From DATGMS01 sp040905145 (GTDB lineage Bacteria > Bacteroidota > Bacteroidia > Cytophagales > Cyclobacteriaceae), in contig JBBDSC010000046.1 in the NCBI GenBank assembly GCA_040905145.1, forward strand, positions 1 through 52,289: a stretch of 52,289 nucleotides of DNA, read 5' to 3'. The notes beneath the pieces are model-generated. The model searched no databases and was not told where the DNA came from. It saw only the letters and a list, made by a program, of their open reading frames with translations. A program made the position numbers and the translations under genes. Below, piece by piece: positions 27,040 through 34,432 of this stretch (positions within the stretch are counted from its first letter, which is position 1; every line of letters starts with the position of its first letter).

Positions 27040-27064
27040 TCTGCCCGCAGATTTCGCAGATAAA
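27040..27064. repeat. CCGCAGATTTCGCAGAT-type intergenic repeat
   Basis: The stretch CCCGCAGATTTCGCAGATAAA resembles a short tandem-like motif common between genes in Bacteroidota genomes (CGCAGATTTCGCAGATT). Two small hairpins precede it: CCGTTG/CAACGG and AGACT/AGTCT around 27001-27040. This assignment is from memory of similar genomes, not a search. Confidence 0.4.
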
Positions 27065-27098
27065 ATACTACGGGAAACTTTAAAAGCCTAGTTTGTAA

Positions 27099-27323
27099 AT
27101 ACAGAGGGACAATTTTCTTGGAGGAGCATTAAATGAAGTAATTCGTTGGCAAATGAAAACCAAGTCAGGGAGGACGCTGACTTGGGCGACAAAAACAATG
27201 AATGATGAAGGAAATGGAGAACCGATGGTTTTTATGATGGGAGTCAATTATAATTTCGGGGATTTTTATTGCCCCGTCCTTCAGGTCGGGGAATTGAATA
27301 GAGAGAGAAAAACTGGGCTTTAG
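27099..27323 (+). pseudogene. Possible 3' relic of an outer membrane protein gene
   Basis: An open frame without a start codon, from an upstream TAA to TAG at 27321. The central part reads NEVIRWQMKTKSGRTLTWATK and then EPMVFMMGVNYNFGDF, resembling the last strands of a Bacteroidota beta-barrel that ends in NYNFG. Residues after that are encoded by the palindromic repeats, so the original end was probably replaced. A hairpin CCAAGTCAG/CTGACTTGG (27160-27185) lies within it. Family not identified. Confidence 0.35.
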
Positions 27324-27402
27324 CCCCCATTAATAGCCCTCCAAAATGTGGCTAAAGCCACAAGAATCACTTGCCCCTTTTCCCGTTGGCTAAAGCCAAA
27401 CG
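27272..27402. repeat. REP-like palindrome cluster
   Basis: Four palindromes in 131 bases: CCCCGTCCTTCAGGTCGGGG (27272-27291, one mismatch), GGGCTTTAGCCC (27315-27326), GTGGCTAAAGCCAC (27348-27361) and TTGGCTAAAGCCAA (27386-27399, extended to CCGTTGG...CCAAACGG). The shared GGCTTTAGCC/GGCTAAAGCC core in alternating orientation is typical of REP elements mobilised by RAYT transposases. No transposase gene is in the window. Confidence 0.7.
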
Positions 27403-27508
27403 GCAATTGAATAAACAGCCGACAAAGCAGCTTGAACCGAAACGTTATTAATTGGAAAATATGTCCGGTGAATTTAGGACGTGACATTCTTTTGCCGAAA
27501 TGTATTAG

Positions 27509-27547
27509 CCCAATTATTCCACCATTCCATCCTTCCATCATTACCCG
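27509..27547. repeat. TGGAATRATGGA repeat, copy B
   Basis: The plus strand reads CCAATTATTCCACCATTCC and then ATCCTTCCATCATTACCC, that is TGGAATGGTGGAATAATTGG on the minus strand. It lies 60 bases beyond the 3' end of surE. Confidence 0.5.
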
Positions 27548-27606
27548 ATCTGTCCGGTTTTGCCATGCCAACCGACATTTTACTTCTTATCCTGTCTTAA
27601 CAACAC

Positions 27607-28392
27607 CTACACCTCCAAATCCTCCCAATTCCAATCATCATTGATCTGGGCGATGGCGTGGTGGGCCGTCAAATCAAATTGGCAGGGTACTATGGAGGCA
27701 TAATTGTTGGCAATGGCCCATTCGTCATTGTCTTCCCCTTTATCAAAATTCACGAAATTACCCGCCAACCAGAAGTATCTTCTCCCATTTGGATCAAACC
27801 GTTCTTCAAATTCCTCTTGCCATTTGGCCCTGGCTTGCCTACAGACTTTCATCCCTTTAATAGGTTCATTTCTTTTTGGAGGGAAATTGACATTCAAGGC
27901 TATTCCTTTGGGCATGCCGTTTTCAAGTACCTGCTTGGCAATTTTATAGACCATTTCCTCTGTATGGGAAAAATCTGCAAGTGTCCCGTAATCACATAAA
28001 CTAAATCCGATCGACGGAAAGCCTTCAATGGCACCTTCTATGGCCGCGGACATGGTACCTGAATACAATACGCTAATGGAAGTATTGCTGCCATGATTGA
28101 TGCCACTCACCACTAAATCGGGTTTTTTATCTTTCAACACATGGAATTTGGCCAATTTCACACAATCGGCTGGGGTTCCGCTTGATTTATACGCCACCAC
28201 ATCTTCAAATATTTCTTCCTCTGTTAGCCTTAAGGTATTTCCAATGGTGATGGCATGGCCGGTCCCCGATTGGGGACCATCAGGGGCTACCACTATCACT
28301 TCACCAAGCCTTTTCATTACATTCACTAATACTCTGATGCCACGGGAGGTAATCCCATCGTCATTGGATACTAAAATAAGGGGTTTTGACAT
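27607..28392 (-). CDS. surE: 5'/3'-nucleotidase SurE
   Basis: A 261-residue SurE phosphatase that removes phosphate from 5'- and 3'-nucleoside monophosphates and short polyphosphates. The metal site is LILVSNDDGITSRGIRVL at the N-terminus (D and N ligands), followed by APDGPQSGTGHAIT and VSGINHGSNTSISVLYSGTM. Length is typical (250-270). It follows the secreted protein gene at 28398 by five bases, so the two are probably transcribed together despite unrelated functions. Confidence 0.94.
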   Translation of the reverse strand: MSKPLILVSNDDGITSRGIRVLVNVMKRLGEVIVVAPDGPQSGTGHAITIGNTLRLTEEEIFEDVVAYKSSGTPADCVKLAKFHVLKDKKPDLVVSGINHGSNTSISVLYSGTMSAAIEGAIEGFPSIGFSLCDYGTLADFSHTEEMVYKIAKQVLENGMPKGIALNVNFPPKRNEPIKGMKVCRQARAKWQEEFEERFDPNGRRYFWLAGNFVNFDKGEDNDEWAIANNYASIVPCQFDLTAHHAIAQINDDWNWEDLEV

Positions 28393-28397
28393 TAAAA

Positions 28398-29036
28398 TTA
28401 TTCCTTTAGCTGATTATAATAAGCTGTGATTCTCAATAAATCACCTCTTTTGTCATGGGACAACCTGTTTTTTCTCATGTAAAGTTTTACTTCATCAGAC
28501 TTGTCGTCCATCACTTCTAAAAGTTCTTTTTTCTTTTGTCTGTATTTTTGAATTTCTGACGCTGTGAGGAAATAATATTCAAATGCCAGCTTGGAGGAAT
28601 TCATCCTAGGTATACCGTACATGGGGTTCATATACATAGGATTGTACATACTCCTGTACATGCCACGGGAATCAGTGGTGATATATTCCCTGCAAAGTAG
28701 GGTGACATCTTCCCCCTGTACCAATAATTCAAAGAAAATAGGTGTTTCGTAATCTGAATTTACCGCATAGGGAAGACTATAAAACGTTCTTATCCCTCCA
28801 TAAAATTCATCAAATATTTCAAAGTGATCAACAGAAGTAGCACTAAAAGTTTCAATGCTTTCCGTTTGGAGTTGAACTATATTTGTTTCCAAATCATATT
28901 TGACTTTCCCTGAATATGCTTCCCCAGTAGTCAGTGATATTTTACCCTTATGCCATATTTGCGAAGGAAAATCCTGCGCTTGGACGGCTTGGGTAACAAA
29001 TAGTGAAAATATAAGAATATATATTGCCTTTTTCAT
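28398..29036 (-). CDS. Hypothetical secreted protein
   Basis: A 212-residue protein with a signal peptide (MKKAIYILIFSLFVTQAVQA, then QDF). The mature part begins IWHKGKISLTTGEAYSGKVK, a beta-rich segment often seen in Bacteroidota proteins of unknown role, and contains a methionine/tyrosine-rich loop near the middle (SMYNPMYMNPMYG) and a basic helical tail (KYRQKKKELLEVM). I do not recognise a named family. It precedes surE by five bases. Confidence 0.7.
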   Translation of the reverse strand: MKKAIYILIFSLFVTQAVQAQDFPSQIWHKGKISLTTGEAYSGKVKYDLETNIVQLQTESIETFSATSVDHFEIFDEFYGGIRTFYSLPYAVNSDYETPIFFELLVQGEDVTLLCREYITTDSRGMYRSMYNPMYMNPMYGIPRMNSSKLAFEYYFLTASEIQKYRQKKKELLEVMDDKSDEVKLYMRKNRLSHDKRGDLLRITAYYNQLKE

Positions 29037-29148
29037 AACCTTTTTATTTTTAATTCAAATAAAATAACGAATTAAGTGAATTAAAAGTTAACATTTCCCC
29101 ATTTTTTTCTTGTATCTTAATGAAGTCTCTTTTATGGACCGTTTTTTA

Positions 29149-30384
29149 TTATTTCAATTTGGTTTTTTCCGCCTGGAGAATGATATGCCCCATTTTATCG
29201 CGTTTGGTGGCCAGGTATTTCTCATTGTGCAAATTGGGGTAAATTTCCAGAGGTACCGTGTCAACGATTTCTAATCCATACCCCAATAGCCCTGCGCGCT
29301 TAGTTGGATTGTTGGTCATTAGTTTGATTTTGGAAATACCCAAATCCCTGAGGATCTGTGCCCCTACACCGTAGTCCCTTTTATCCATTGGAAAACCTAA
29401 AGCCAAATTCGCCTGTACTGTGTCCATACCCTGCTCCTGGAGCTTATAGGCTTTTAACTTATTGATCAGCCCAATGCCCCTGCCTTCCTGGTTCATATAA
29501 AGTATCACCCCTTTTCCTTCCTTTTCCACCATTTCCATGGCCCGGTGAAGCTGTGTTCCGCAATCACACCTGCAGGAACCAAAGATATCACCTGTAACGC
29601 AAGAAGAATGTACCCTAACCATTACAGGCTCCCCTTCTTCCCATTCCCCTTTGATCAAAGCCATGTGGATATCATTGGTATTGGTCTGTCGGAAAGCGAT
29701 CAAGTCAAAGGCCCCCCATTCTGTGGGCATTTCCACTCCAATTTCCCTTTTTATCAGGGATTCATGCTTTAACCGGTAAGCGATAAGATCCTTAATGGAA
29801 ATCAGTTTAAGATCAAAACGCTTAGCTACCTCCACCAAATCAGGAAGTCTGGCCATGGTACCATCTTCGTTCATGATTTCCACCAAAACCCCTGCAGGAT
29901 ATAAGCCAGCTAACCGGGCCATATCTATGGCCGCTTCGGTATGACCGGTACGGCGCAGTACGCCCCCTCTTTTTGCTTTTAAAGGGAAAATATGTCCAGG
30001 CTTGCCCAACTCGTCCGGATGGATCTCCTTATCCAATAATGCTTTAATGGTTTTTGACCTGTCGCTGGCTGAAATACCCGTGGTACAGCCATGGCCGATC
30101 AGATCTACAGATACGGTAAAAGGCGTCTCATAGGCGGCTGTATTTCTTCCTACCATCAGCTCCAGTCCCAATTCATCACAACGGTCTTCTATCAATGGCG
30201 CACAGATCAGTCCTCTGCCATGGGTGGCCATAAAATTGATGATCTCGGGAGTGACTTTTTCCGCAGCACAGATGAAATCCCCTTCATTTTCCCTGTCCTC
30301 ATCATCTACTACAATGATGATTTCCCCATTTTTTATTGCTTCAATAGCCTCTTCTATGCTATTGAGTCTTAATTCTTCAGCCAT
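29149..30384 (-). CDS. ribBA: Bifunctional 3,4-dihydroxy-2-butanone-4-phosphate synthase/GTP cyclohydrolase II (RibBA)
   Basis: A 411-residue fusion for the two entry steps of riboflavin synthesis. Residues 1-200 form the RibB domain (VVDDEDRENEGDF, HGRGLICAPL, RRTGHTEAAIDMARLAG); residues 205-400 form the RibA domain with zinc cysteines in SCVTGDIFGSCRCDCGTQL and the motif NQEGRGIGLINK. Both active sites look complete. It is a single gene between the secreted protein at 29036 and dnaG, on the same strand. Confidence 0.95.
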   Translation of the reverse strand: MAEELRLNSIEEAIEAIKNGEIIIVVDDEDRENEGDFICAAEKVTPEIINFMATHGRGLICAPLIEDRCDELGLELMVGRNTAAYETPFTVSVDLIGHGCTTGISASDRSKTIKALLDKEIHPDELGKPGHIFPLKAKRGGVLRRTGHTEAAIDMARLAGLYPAGVLVEIMNEDGTMARLPDLVEVAKRFDLKLISIKDLIAYRLKHESLIKREIGVEMPTEWGAFDLIAFRQTNTNDIHMALIKGEWEEGEPVMVRVHSSCVTGDIFGSCRCDCGTQLHRAMEMVEKEGKGVILYMNQEGRGIGLINKLKAYKLQEQGMDTVQANLALGFPMDKRDYGVGAQILRDLGISKIKLMTNNPTKRAGLLGYGLEIVDTVPLEIYPNLHNEKYLATKRDKMGHIILQAEKTKLK

Positions 30385-30456
30385 ATTATTTTTGAAAGGT
30401 CAAATTTGGAATGCGAAATTACATTCTTTATACACTAAAACCGAAATGTCCCAATT

Positions 30457-32406
30457 TTAGTTTTTCCAATGCGAGATAACAGTTCCTAATTGTTTGTTTA
30501 TGCTAGTTTGGTAACTCTGTAACTCAAAAGAAACCTGCTGTAATGCAGCTATTTCCTGTTCCTCTGCCCCTTTTATTTCTGCCTCTTTTAATTTATTATG
30601 GACCTCATCAAGCATTTTTTTGATAACTCTTTTTTTCAATCTTAAAACACTTTCATAAGTCGCTTTTGGTAAATCATCGGAATCCTTTTTGGTATAAATC
30701 TGATGTTTCTTTTCCCAATTAGGCGATATTTCATGTTCCTGGGTTACCATACCGATAATTTCCCTTTTCACTTCAGTATCCTCCGTGATCAATAAATATT
30801 CGGGGTTGGGCAGAATTCCTTCCTTTAAGGATCTTTTATAGGTCAGGAGTATTCTATGATAAACTGGGGTTTCAAATTTTAAATCGCTAATCTCCTGAAG
30901 CAGGTAATCACAAACATGGAGTTCTTCGGAAATTTTCTCAAAACCAAAATTGATCAATAACCGCAGCATTTCTTTTTCAAGGGAAGCCAAAATTTTGGCA
31001 GAAGAGGCCCCTTCTTTCTTAACTTCAGGTAAAAAGTTCTCTACAGGAGTTTCGGGGGCCTGTTCCGGCTGCTTAAAAGGATTGTCCTTCCGGCTTTTCA
31101 AAAGGATTTTGTTCAGTTCTGCATGAACAATGTCTTCTTCTATTTGAAGTAGCTTTGCCGATTCTTTGGCATAAACAGCCCGGGTGATAGGATCCGGGAT
31201 TTTGGCAATGCTTTGTACAACCTGCCTGATAACAGCTGCCCGTTTGATAGGATCATTTTCAGCCTCTTTGGCATAAAGATCAATTTTAAACGCAATGAAA
31301 TCCCTTGAATTAGCGCTCAAATAATCTTTAAATGCCTGTGAACCTACTTTGCGGGAATAACTGTCGGGATCATCACCATCTGGGAAGACCACTGCTTTCA
31401 CATTCAATCCCCCCTCTAGCAACATGTCTATTCCCCTCAAGGAAGCTTTAATCCCTGCCGCATCCCCATCATAAAGTACAGTGACATTATCGGTAAATCT
31501 TTTGATAAGCTTGATCTGGTTTTCAGTCAGGGAAGTGCCAGATGAGGCGACCACGTTTTCTATATCCGAAAGATGCAGGGAAAGTACATCCGTGTATCCT
31601 TCAACAAGGTAGCAATTGTCCACTTGCCTGATAGCTTGTTTTGCCTGATACATCCCATAGAGCACGTCACTTTTATGGTATACCTCCGTTTCTGGGGAAT
31701 TGATATACTTAGGCTGCTTTTTGTCCTGTTTGAGGATCCTGGCACCGAAAGCAATGGGCTTTCCTCCCAAATTATGGATGGTGAAGGTTACCCTGCCTCT
31801 AAACCTGTCATAAACCTTTGAAGGGTCACCTTCTTTTTCCAAGACAAGGCCTGCTTTTAATAGAATATCTTCCTTAAACCCTGAGCCCTTGGCTTCTTTG
31901 AGCAAGTGGTCCCAACTCTCCAAGGCATACCCCAAATCAAATTTTTCTATAATCCTTTGGCTAAAGCCTCTTTCATGAAAGTAACTTTGCCCTATGGATT
32001 TTCCTTCTGGGCCGTGCAGGTTTTTTACAAAAAGGTCCCTGGCAAATCCAAGGGCTATATACAGGCTTTCCCGCTCATTGTAAGCCTGGACCATTTCGGG
32101 AGTGTGTGCCTGATCCTCCTCTATCTCGATCCCATATTTGTTGGCAAGATGTTTTATTGCTTCATTGAACCCTATTCCTTCTATGTCCATGACAAATTGA
32201 ATAGGATCACCCGCCTTACCACAACCAAAGCATTTATAAATCTGTTTGGAAGGGGAAACAGAAAAAGAAGGGGATTTTTCATTATGAAAAGGACAGCAGG
32301 CCCAAAGGTTCTGACCTTTCTTTTTCAAAGGGACGTAGTCATTGACCACCTCTTCAATGTCCGCTCGTTCCTTTACTTTTTCCGTGGTAATTCTGCTTAA
32401 GGCCAT
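30457..32406 (-). CDS. dnaG: DNA primase (DnaG)
   Basis: A 649-residue replication primase. The N-terminal zinc-binding domain has CPFHNEKSPSFSVSPSKQIY and CFGCGKAGDPIQFVMD; the catalytic core follows with YHERGFSQ and the Toprim segment VEGYTDVLSLHLSDIENVVA and YDGDAAGIKASLRG. The C-terminal domain (about 450-649) is helical and carries the helicase-binding role. Length is within the family range. The ATG at 32406 sits 20 bases from a perfect -7 element. Confidence 0.95.
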   Translation of the reverse strand: MALSRITTEKVKERADIEEVVNDYVPLKKKGQNLWACCPFHNEKSPSFSVSPSKQIYKCFGCGKAGDPIQFVMDIEGIGFNEAIKHLANKYGIEIEEDQAHTPEMVQAYNERESLYIALGFARDLFVKNLHGPEGKSIGQSYFHERGFSQRIIEKFDLGYALESWDHLLKEAKGSGFKEDILLKAGLVLEKEGDPSKVYDRFRGRVTFTIHNLGGKPIAFGARILKQDKKQPKYINSPETEVYHKSDVLYGMYQAKQAIRQVDNCYLVEGYTDVLSLHLSDIENVVASSGTSLTENQIKLIKRFTDNVTVLYDGDAAGIKASLRGIDMLLEGGLNVKAVVFPDGDDPDSYSRKVGSQAFKDYLSANSRDFIAFKIDLYAKEAENDPIKRAAVIRQVVQSIAKIPDPITRAVYAKESAKLLQIEEDIVHAELNKILLKSRKDNPFKQPEQAPETPVENFLPEVKKEGASSAKILASLEKEMLRLLINFGFEKISEELHVCDYLLQEISDLKFETPVYHRILLTYKRSLKEGILPNPEYLLITEDTEVKREIIGMVTQEHEISPNWEKKHQIYTKKDSDDLPKATYESVLRLKKRVIKKMLDEVHNKLKEAEIKGAEEQEIAALQQVSFELQSYQTSINKQLGTVISHWKN

Positions 32407-32425
32407 TTTAAATTAAATCGATTCC

Positions 32426-32433
32426 CAAAGATA
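32426..32433 (-). promoter_or_regulatory. Candidate -7 element for dnaG
   Basis: Minus-strand TATCTTTG, an exact TAnnTTTG match, 20 bases before the dnaG start codon. No clear TTG box is seen upstream at the usual spacing. Confidence 0.4.
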
Positions 32434-32556
32434 AAAAGTATTGGGCAGAAACTTTATTTAAAAAGTATCTGGTTAATTCAAAGGATTAAGTTATGTGGAT
32501 TCCAACACTATATCATCTTTTATCACCCCCTCAATTTCCCGATAGTAGAGTAAAAG

Positions 32557-32754
32557 TTATTTATTGGTGTATTTCTCAGTGATTTCAAATAATTCCTCTT
32601 CCGTTGTTACCGTTTTTTCTTCCTGGCCTTGAATATGGATAGTTACTTTACCTCCACTTTTAATGTGTTCCTTCAAAGTGATCAGTAAGGCATCGCCCTT
32701 AGGCACTAATAAATCGTGTGGCAGATGCAAACTCATTTCCTTTTTTTCGCCCAT
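32557..32754 (-). CDS. Small hypothetical protein
   Basis: A 65-residue protein, not recognised. It is charged, with no signal peptide or cysteine; the sequence reads as beta-hairpin then helix (KVTIHIQGQEEKTVTTEEEL). It is preceded by a start MGEKKEMSLHLPHDLL and lies 150 bases before dnaG on the same strand. Regular amphipathic pattern and sensible codon use suggest a real gene, but there is no independent support. Confidence 0.5.
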   Translation of the reverse strand: MGEKKEMSLHLPHDLLVPKGDALLITLKEHIKSGGKVTIHIQGQEEKTVTTEEELFEITEKYTNK

Positions 32755-32909
32755 GATTATTAATGTTTAAGTAGTTAAGAGATGATCATAAGGCGTAATT
32801 TACGATAAATAATTTTCATCCACTTGGTTTATTGTCACTTTCATTTATTCCTTGCAACTAATTTGAATAGATGATTGTATATTAAGCTAGTGGTCTCAAA
32901 TGATTTTTG
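32755..32909. other. Gene-free divergent spacer
   Basis: AT-rich stretch between the small minus-strand gene and the mrp promoter region. I see no gene, repeat or RNA in it. Confidence 0.5.
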
Positions 32910-32917
32910 TATTTTTG
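32910..32917 (+). promoter_or_regulatory. Candidate -7 element upstream of mrp
   Basis: TATTTTTG matches TAnnTTTG exactly, about 140 bases before the mrp ATG. Transcription from here would include a hairpin and two small ORFs. A -33 TTG at ideal spacing is not obvious. Confidence 0.4.
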
Positions 32918-32938
32918 TGGGAATGAAAAAAGACGGCT

Positions 32939-32970
32939 GCTATTTTCATTTTAACTATGGCTAAAATAGC
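32939..32970 (+). promoter_or_regulatory. Leader hairpin before mrp
   Basis: Perfect eight-base stem GCTATTTT (32939-32946) and AAAATAGC (32963-32970), loop 16 bases, within the predicted mrp leader. It spans the end of one small ORF (32923-32964) and the start codon of the next (32957). Confidence 0.35.
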
Positions 32971-33043
32971 GGATAACAATTCCCAGTGCAAAAAAACACC
33001 TTTAGATCTCTTTGAAATAAGAAAATGCAATCGCATTAAATAA
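32957..33043 (+). CDS. Possible 28-residue leader peptide before mrp
   Basis: ATG at 32957 opens MAKIADNNSQCKKTPLDLF and continues to EIRKCNRIK, with two cysteines, ending 15 bases before the mrp start. A 13-codon ORF (32923-32964, MKKDGCYFHFNYG) overlaps its start by eight bases. No family is recognised; it may be a regulatory or chance ORF. Confidence 0.25.
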   Translation: MAKIADNNSQCKKTPLDLFEIRKCNRIK

Positions 33044-33058
33044 TAGATCCAATATCTA

Positions 33059-34153
33059 ATGAACATGACCAAAGAAAAGGTACTTAAAGCACTTTCAACT
33101 GTAGAGGACCCCGATCTGAAAAAGGATCTGGTAACCCTGAACATGATTCAGGATATCGCTATTGATGGAAATAAACTGAGTTTTAAAGTAGTGCTTACCA
33201 CACCGGCTTGTCCTTTAAAGGAAATGATAAAAAGCAGTTGTGTGGGAGCCTTGGAGAAGGAGCTTGGAAACGACATTGAGATGGATATTTCCATGACTTC
33301 AAATGTTTCCACAGCCAGGGACAGCACACAACTTTTACCAAAAGTAAAAAATATAATTGCCGTAGCCTCTGGAAAAGGCGGAGTGGGAAAATCTACCTGT
33401 GCCGCCAACTTGGCAGTGGCATTGGCCAAGAAAGGGGCGAAGGTTGGATTGATCGATGCGGATATTTCCGGCCCTTCTATTCCTACCATGTTCAATGTAG
33501 AAGCGGAACAGCCTTCAGTGAGACAGGAAGACGGGAAGAATATTATCATCCCCATAGAACAGTATGGGGTCAAATTGATGTCCATTGGTTTTTTAACCCC
33601 TGCCGAAAGTGCTGTAGTGTGGAGGGGCCCTATGGCAAGTTCAGCACTTCGTCAATTTATTGCTGATGTGGAATGGGGCGAGTTGGATTATTTGCTTATA
33701 GATCTACCTCCTGGAACCTCCGATATCCACTTAACGATGGTGCAGACAGTGCCAGTAACGGGGGCCATTATTGTGACCACACCCCAAAAAGTAGCATTAG
33801 CGGATGCTACCAAGGGTTTATCCATGTTTAAACAGCCACAAATAAATGTGCCGGTTTTAGGTGTTGTGGAAAATATGGCTTATTTTACACCGGATGAATT
33901 ACCTGAAAACAAATACTATCTTTTCGGTAAAGAAGGAGGAAGGAAGCTTGCGGAAAAATTCGAAGTCCCTTTCCTTGGAGAGATCCCCATTGTCCAAAGC
34001 ATAAGGGAAAGTGGGGATACTGGATACCCCGCGGTGTTGACAGAAGGGGTTACGGCGCAAGCCTTCAGCCATTTATCGGAAGCCCTTGCCCGCCAGGTCG
34101 CTATTAGAAATGCCGAAAAAATGAAAACAGCGGTTGTACAGGTCAAAACCTAA
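33059..34153 (+). CDS. mrp: Mrp/NBP35-type ATP-binding Fe-S carrier protein
   Basis: A 364-residue protein: an N-terminal MIP18/DUF59 domain (residues 1-85, with TPACPLKEMI) and a P-loop domain with AVASGKGGVGKSTCAANLAV, DADISGPSIPTMF and DYLLIDLPPGTSDI. Mrp proteins carry Fe-S clusters to target enzymes in the cytosol. The C-terminal CxxC that binds the bridging cluster in many homologues is missing; the equivalent loop reads VVENMAYFTPDELPENKYY, the usual Bacteroidota form. The nifU-domain gene follows after seven bases, which supports a role in Fe-S delivery. Confidence 0.93.
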   Translation: MNMTKEKVLKALSTVEDPDLKKDLVTLNMIQDIAIDGNKLSFKVVLTTPACPLKEMIKSSCVGALEKELGNDIEMDISMTSNVSTARDSTQLLPKVKNIIAVASGKGGVGKSTCAANLAVALAKKGAKVGLIDADISGPSIPTMFNVEAEQPSVRQEDGKNIIIPIEQYGVKLMSIGFLTPAESAVVWRGPMASSALRQFIADVEWGELDYLLIDLPPGTSDIHLTMVQTVPVTGAIIVTTPQKVALADATKGLSMFKQPQINVPVLGVVENMAYFTPDELPENKYYLFGKEGGRKLAEKFEVPFLGEIPIVQSIRESGDTGYPAVLTEGVTAQAFSHLSEALARQVAIRNAEKMKTAVVQVKT

Positions 34154-34160
34154 TTTAGTG

Positions 34161-34409
34161 ATGTTAGAAAATTATAAAGAAAAAATCGAGGAAGCTTTGG
34201 ACAACATCCGTCCTTACTTAGAGGCTGACGGTGGCAATGTAAGGATTATTGAACTTTCAGAGGATATGGTGTTGAAATTGGAGCTGTTGGGAAATTGTGG
34301 ATCTTGCCCCATGTCCACCATGACATTAAAAGCAGGGGTGGAGGAAACCATAAAAAAAGCTATCCCAGAAATAAAAAAAGTCGTTGCAATCAATGTTGAA
34401 ATTGCATAA
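34161..34409 (+). CDS. NifU C-terminal domain (Nfu-type) Fe-S scaffold
   Basis: An 82-residue Nfu domain. The cluster-binding motif is LLGNCGSCPMSTMTLKAG (CxxC), and the start MLENYKEKIEEALDNIRPYL leads into EADGGNV, normal for the family. The frame extends nine codons upstream into mrp but 34161 is the family start. It assembles or transfers [4Fe-4S] clusters and may supply the cysteine pair that the neighbouring Mrp lacks. Confidence 0.93.
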   Translation: MLENYKEKIEEALDNIRPYLEADGGNVRIIELSEDMVLKLELLGNCGSCPMSTMTLKAGVEETIKKAIPEIKKVVAINVEIA

Positions 34410-34432
34410 AGTGCTTAAACCGACATTCATAA

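Noticed and set aside
31906..32400. 164-codon plus-strand frame inside dnaG
   Set aside because: Shadow of the conserved primase zinc-finger region on the opposite strand.
32896..33144. 82-codon minus-strand frame over the mrp leader
   Set aside because: Antisense to mrp and its leader; no homology.
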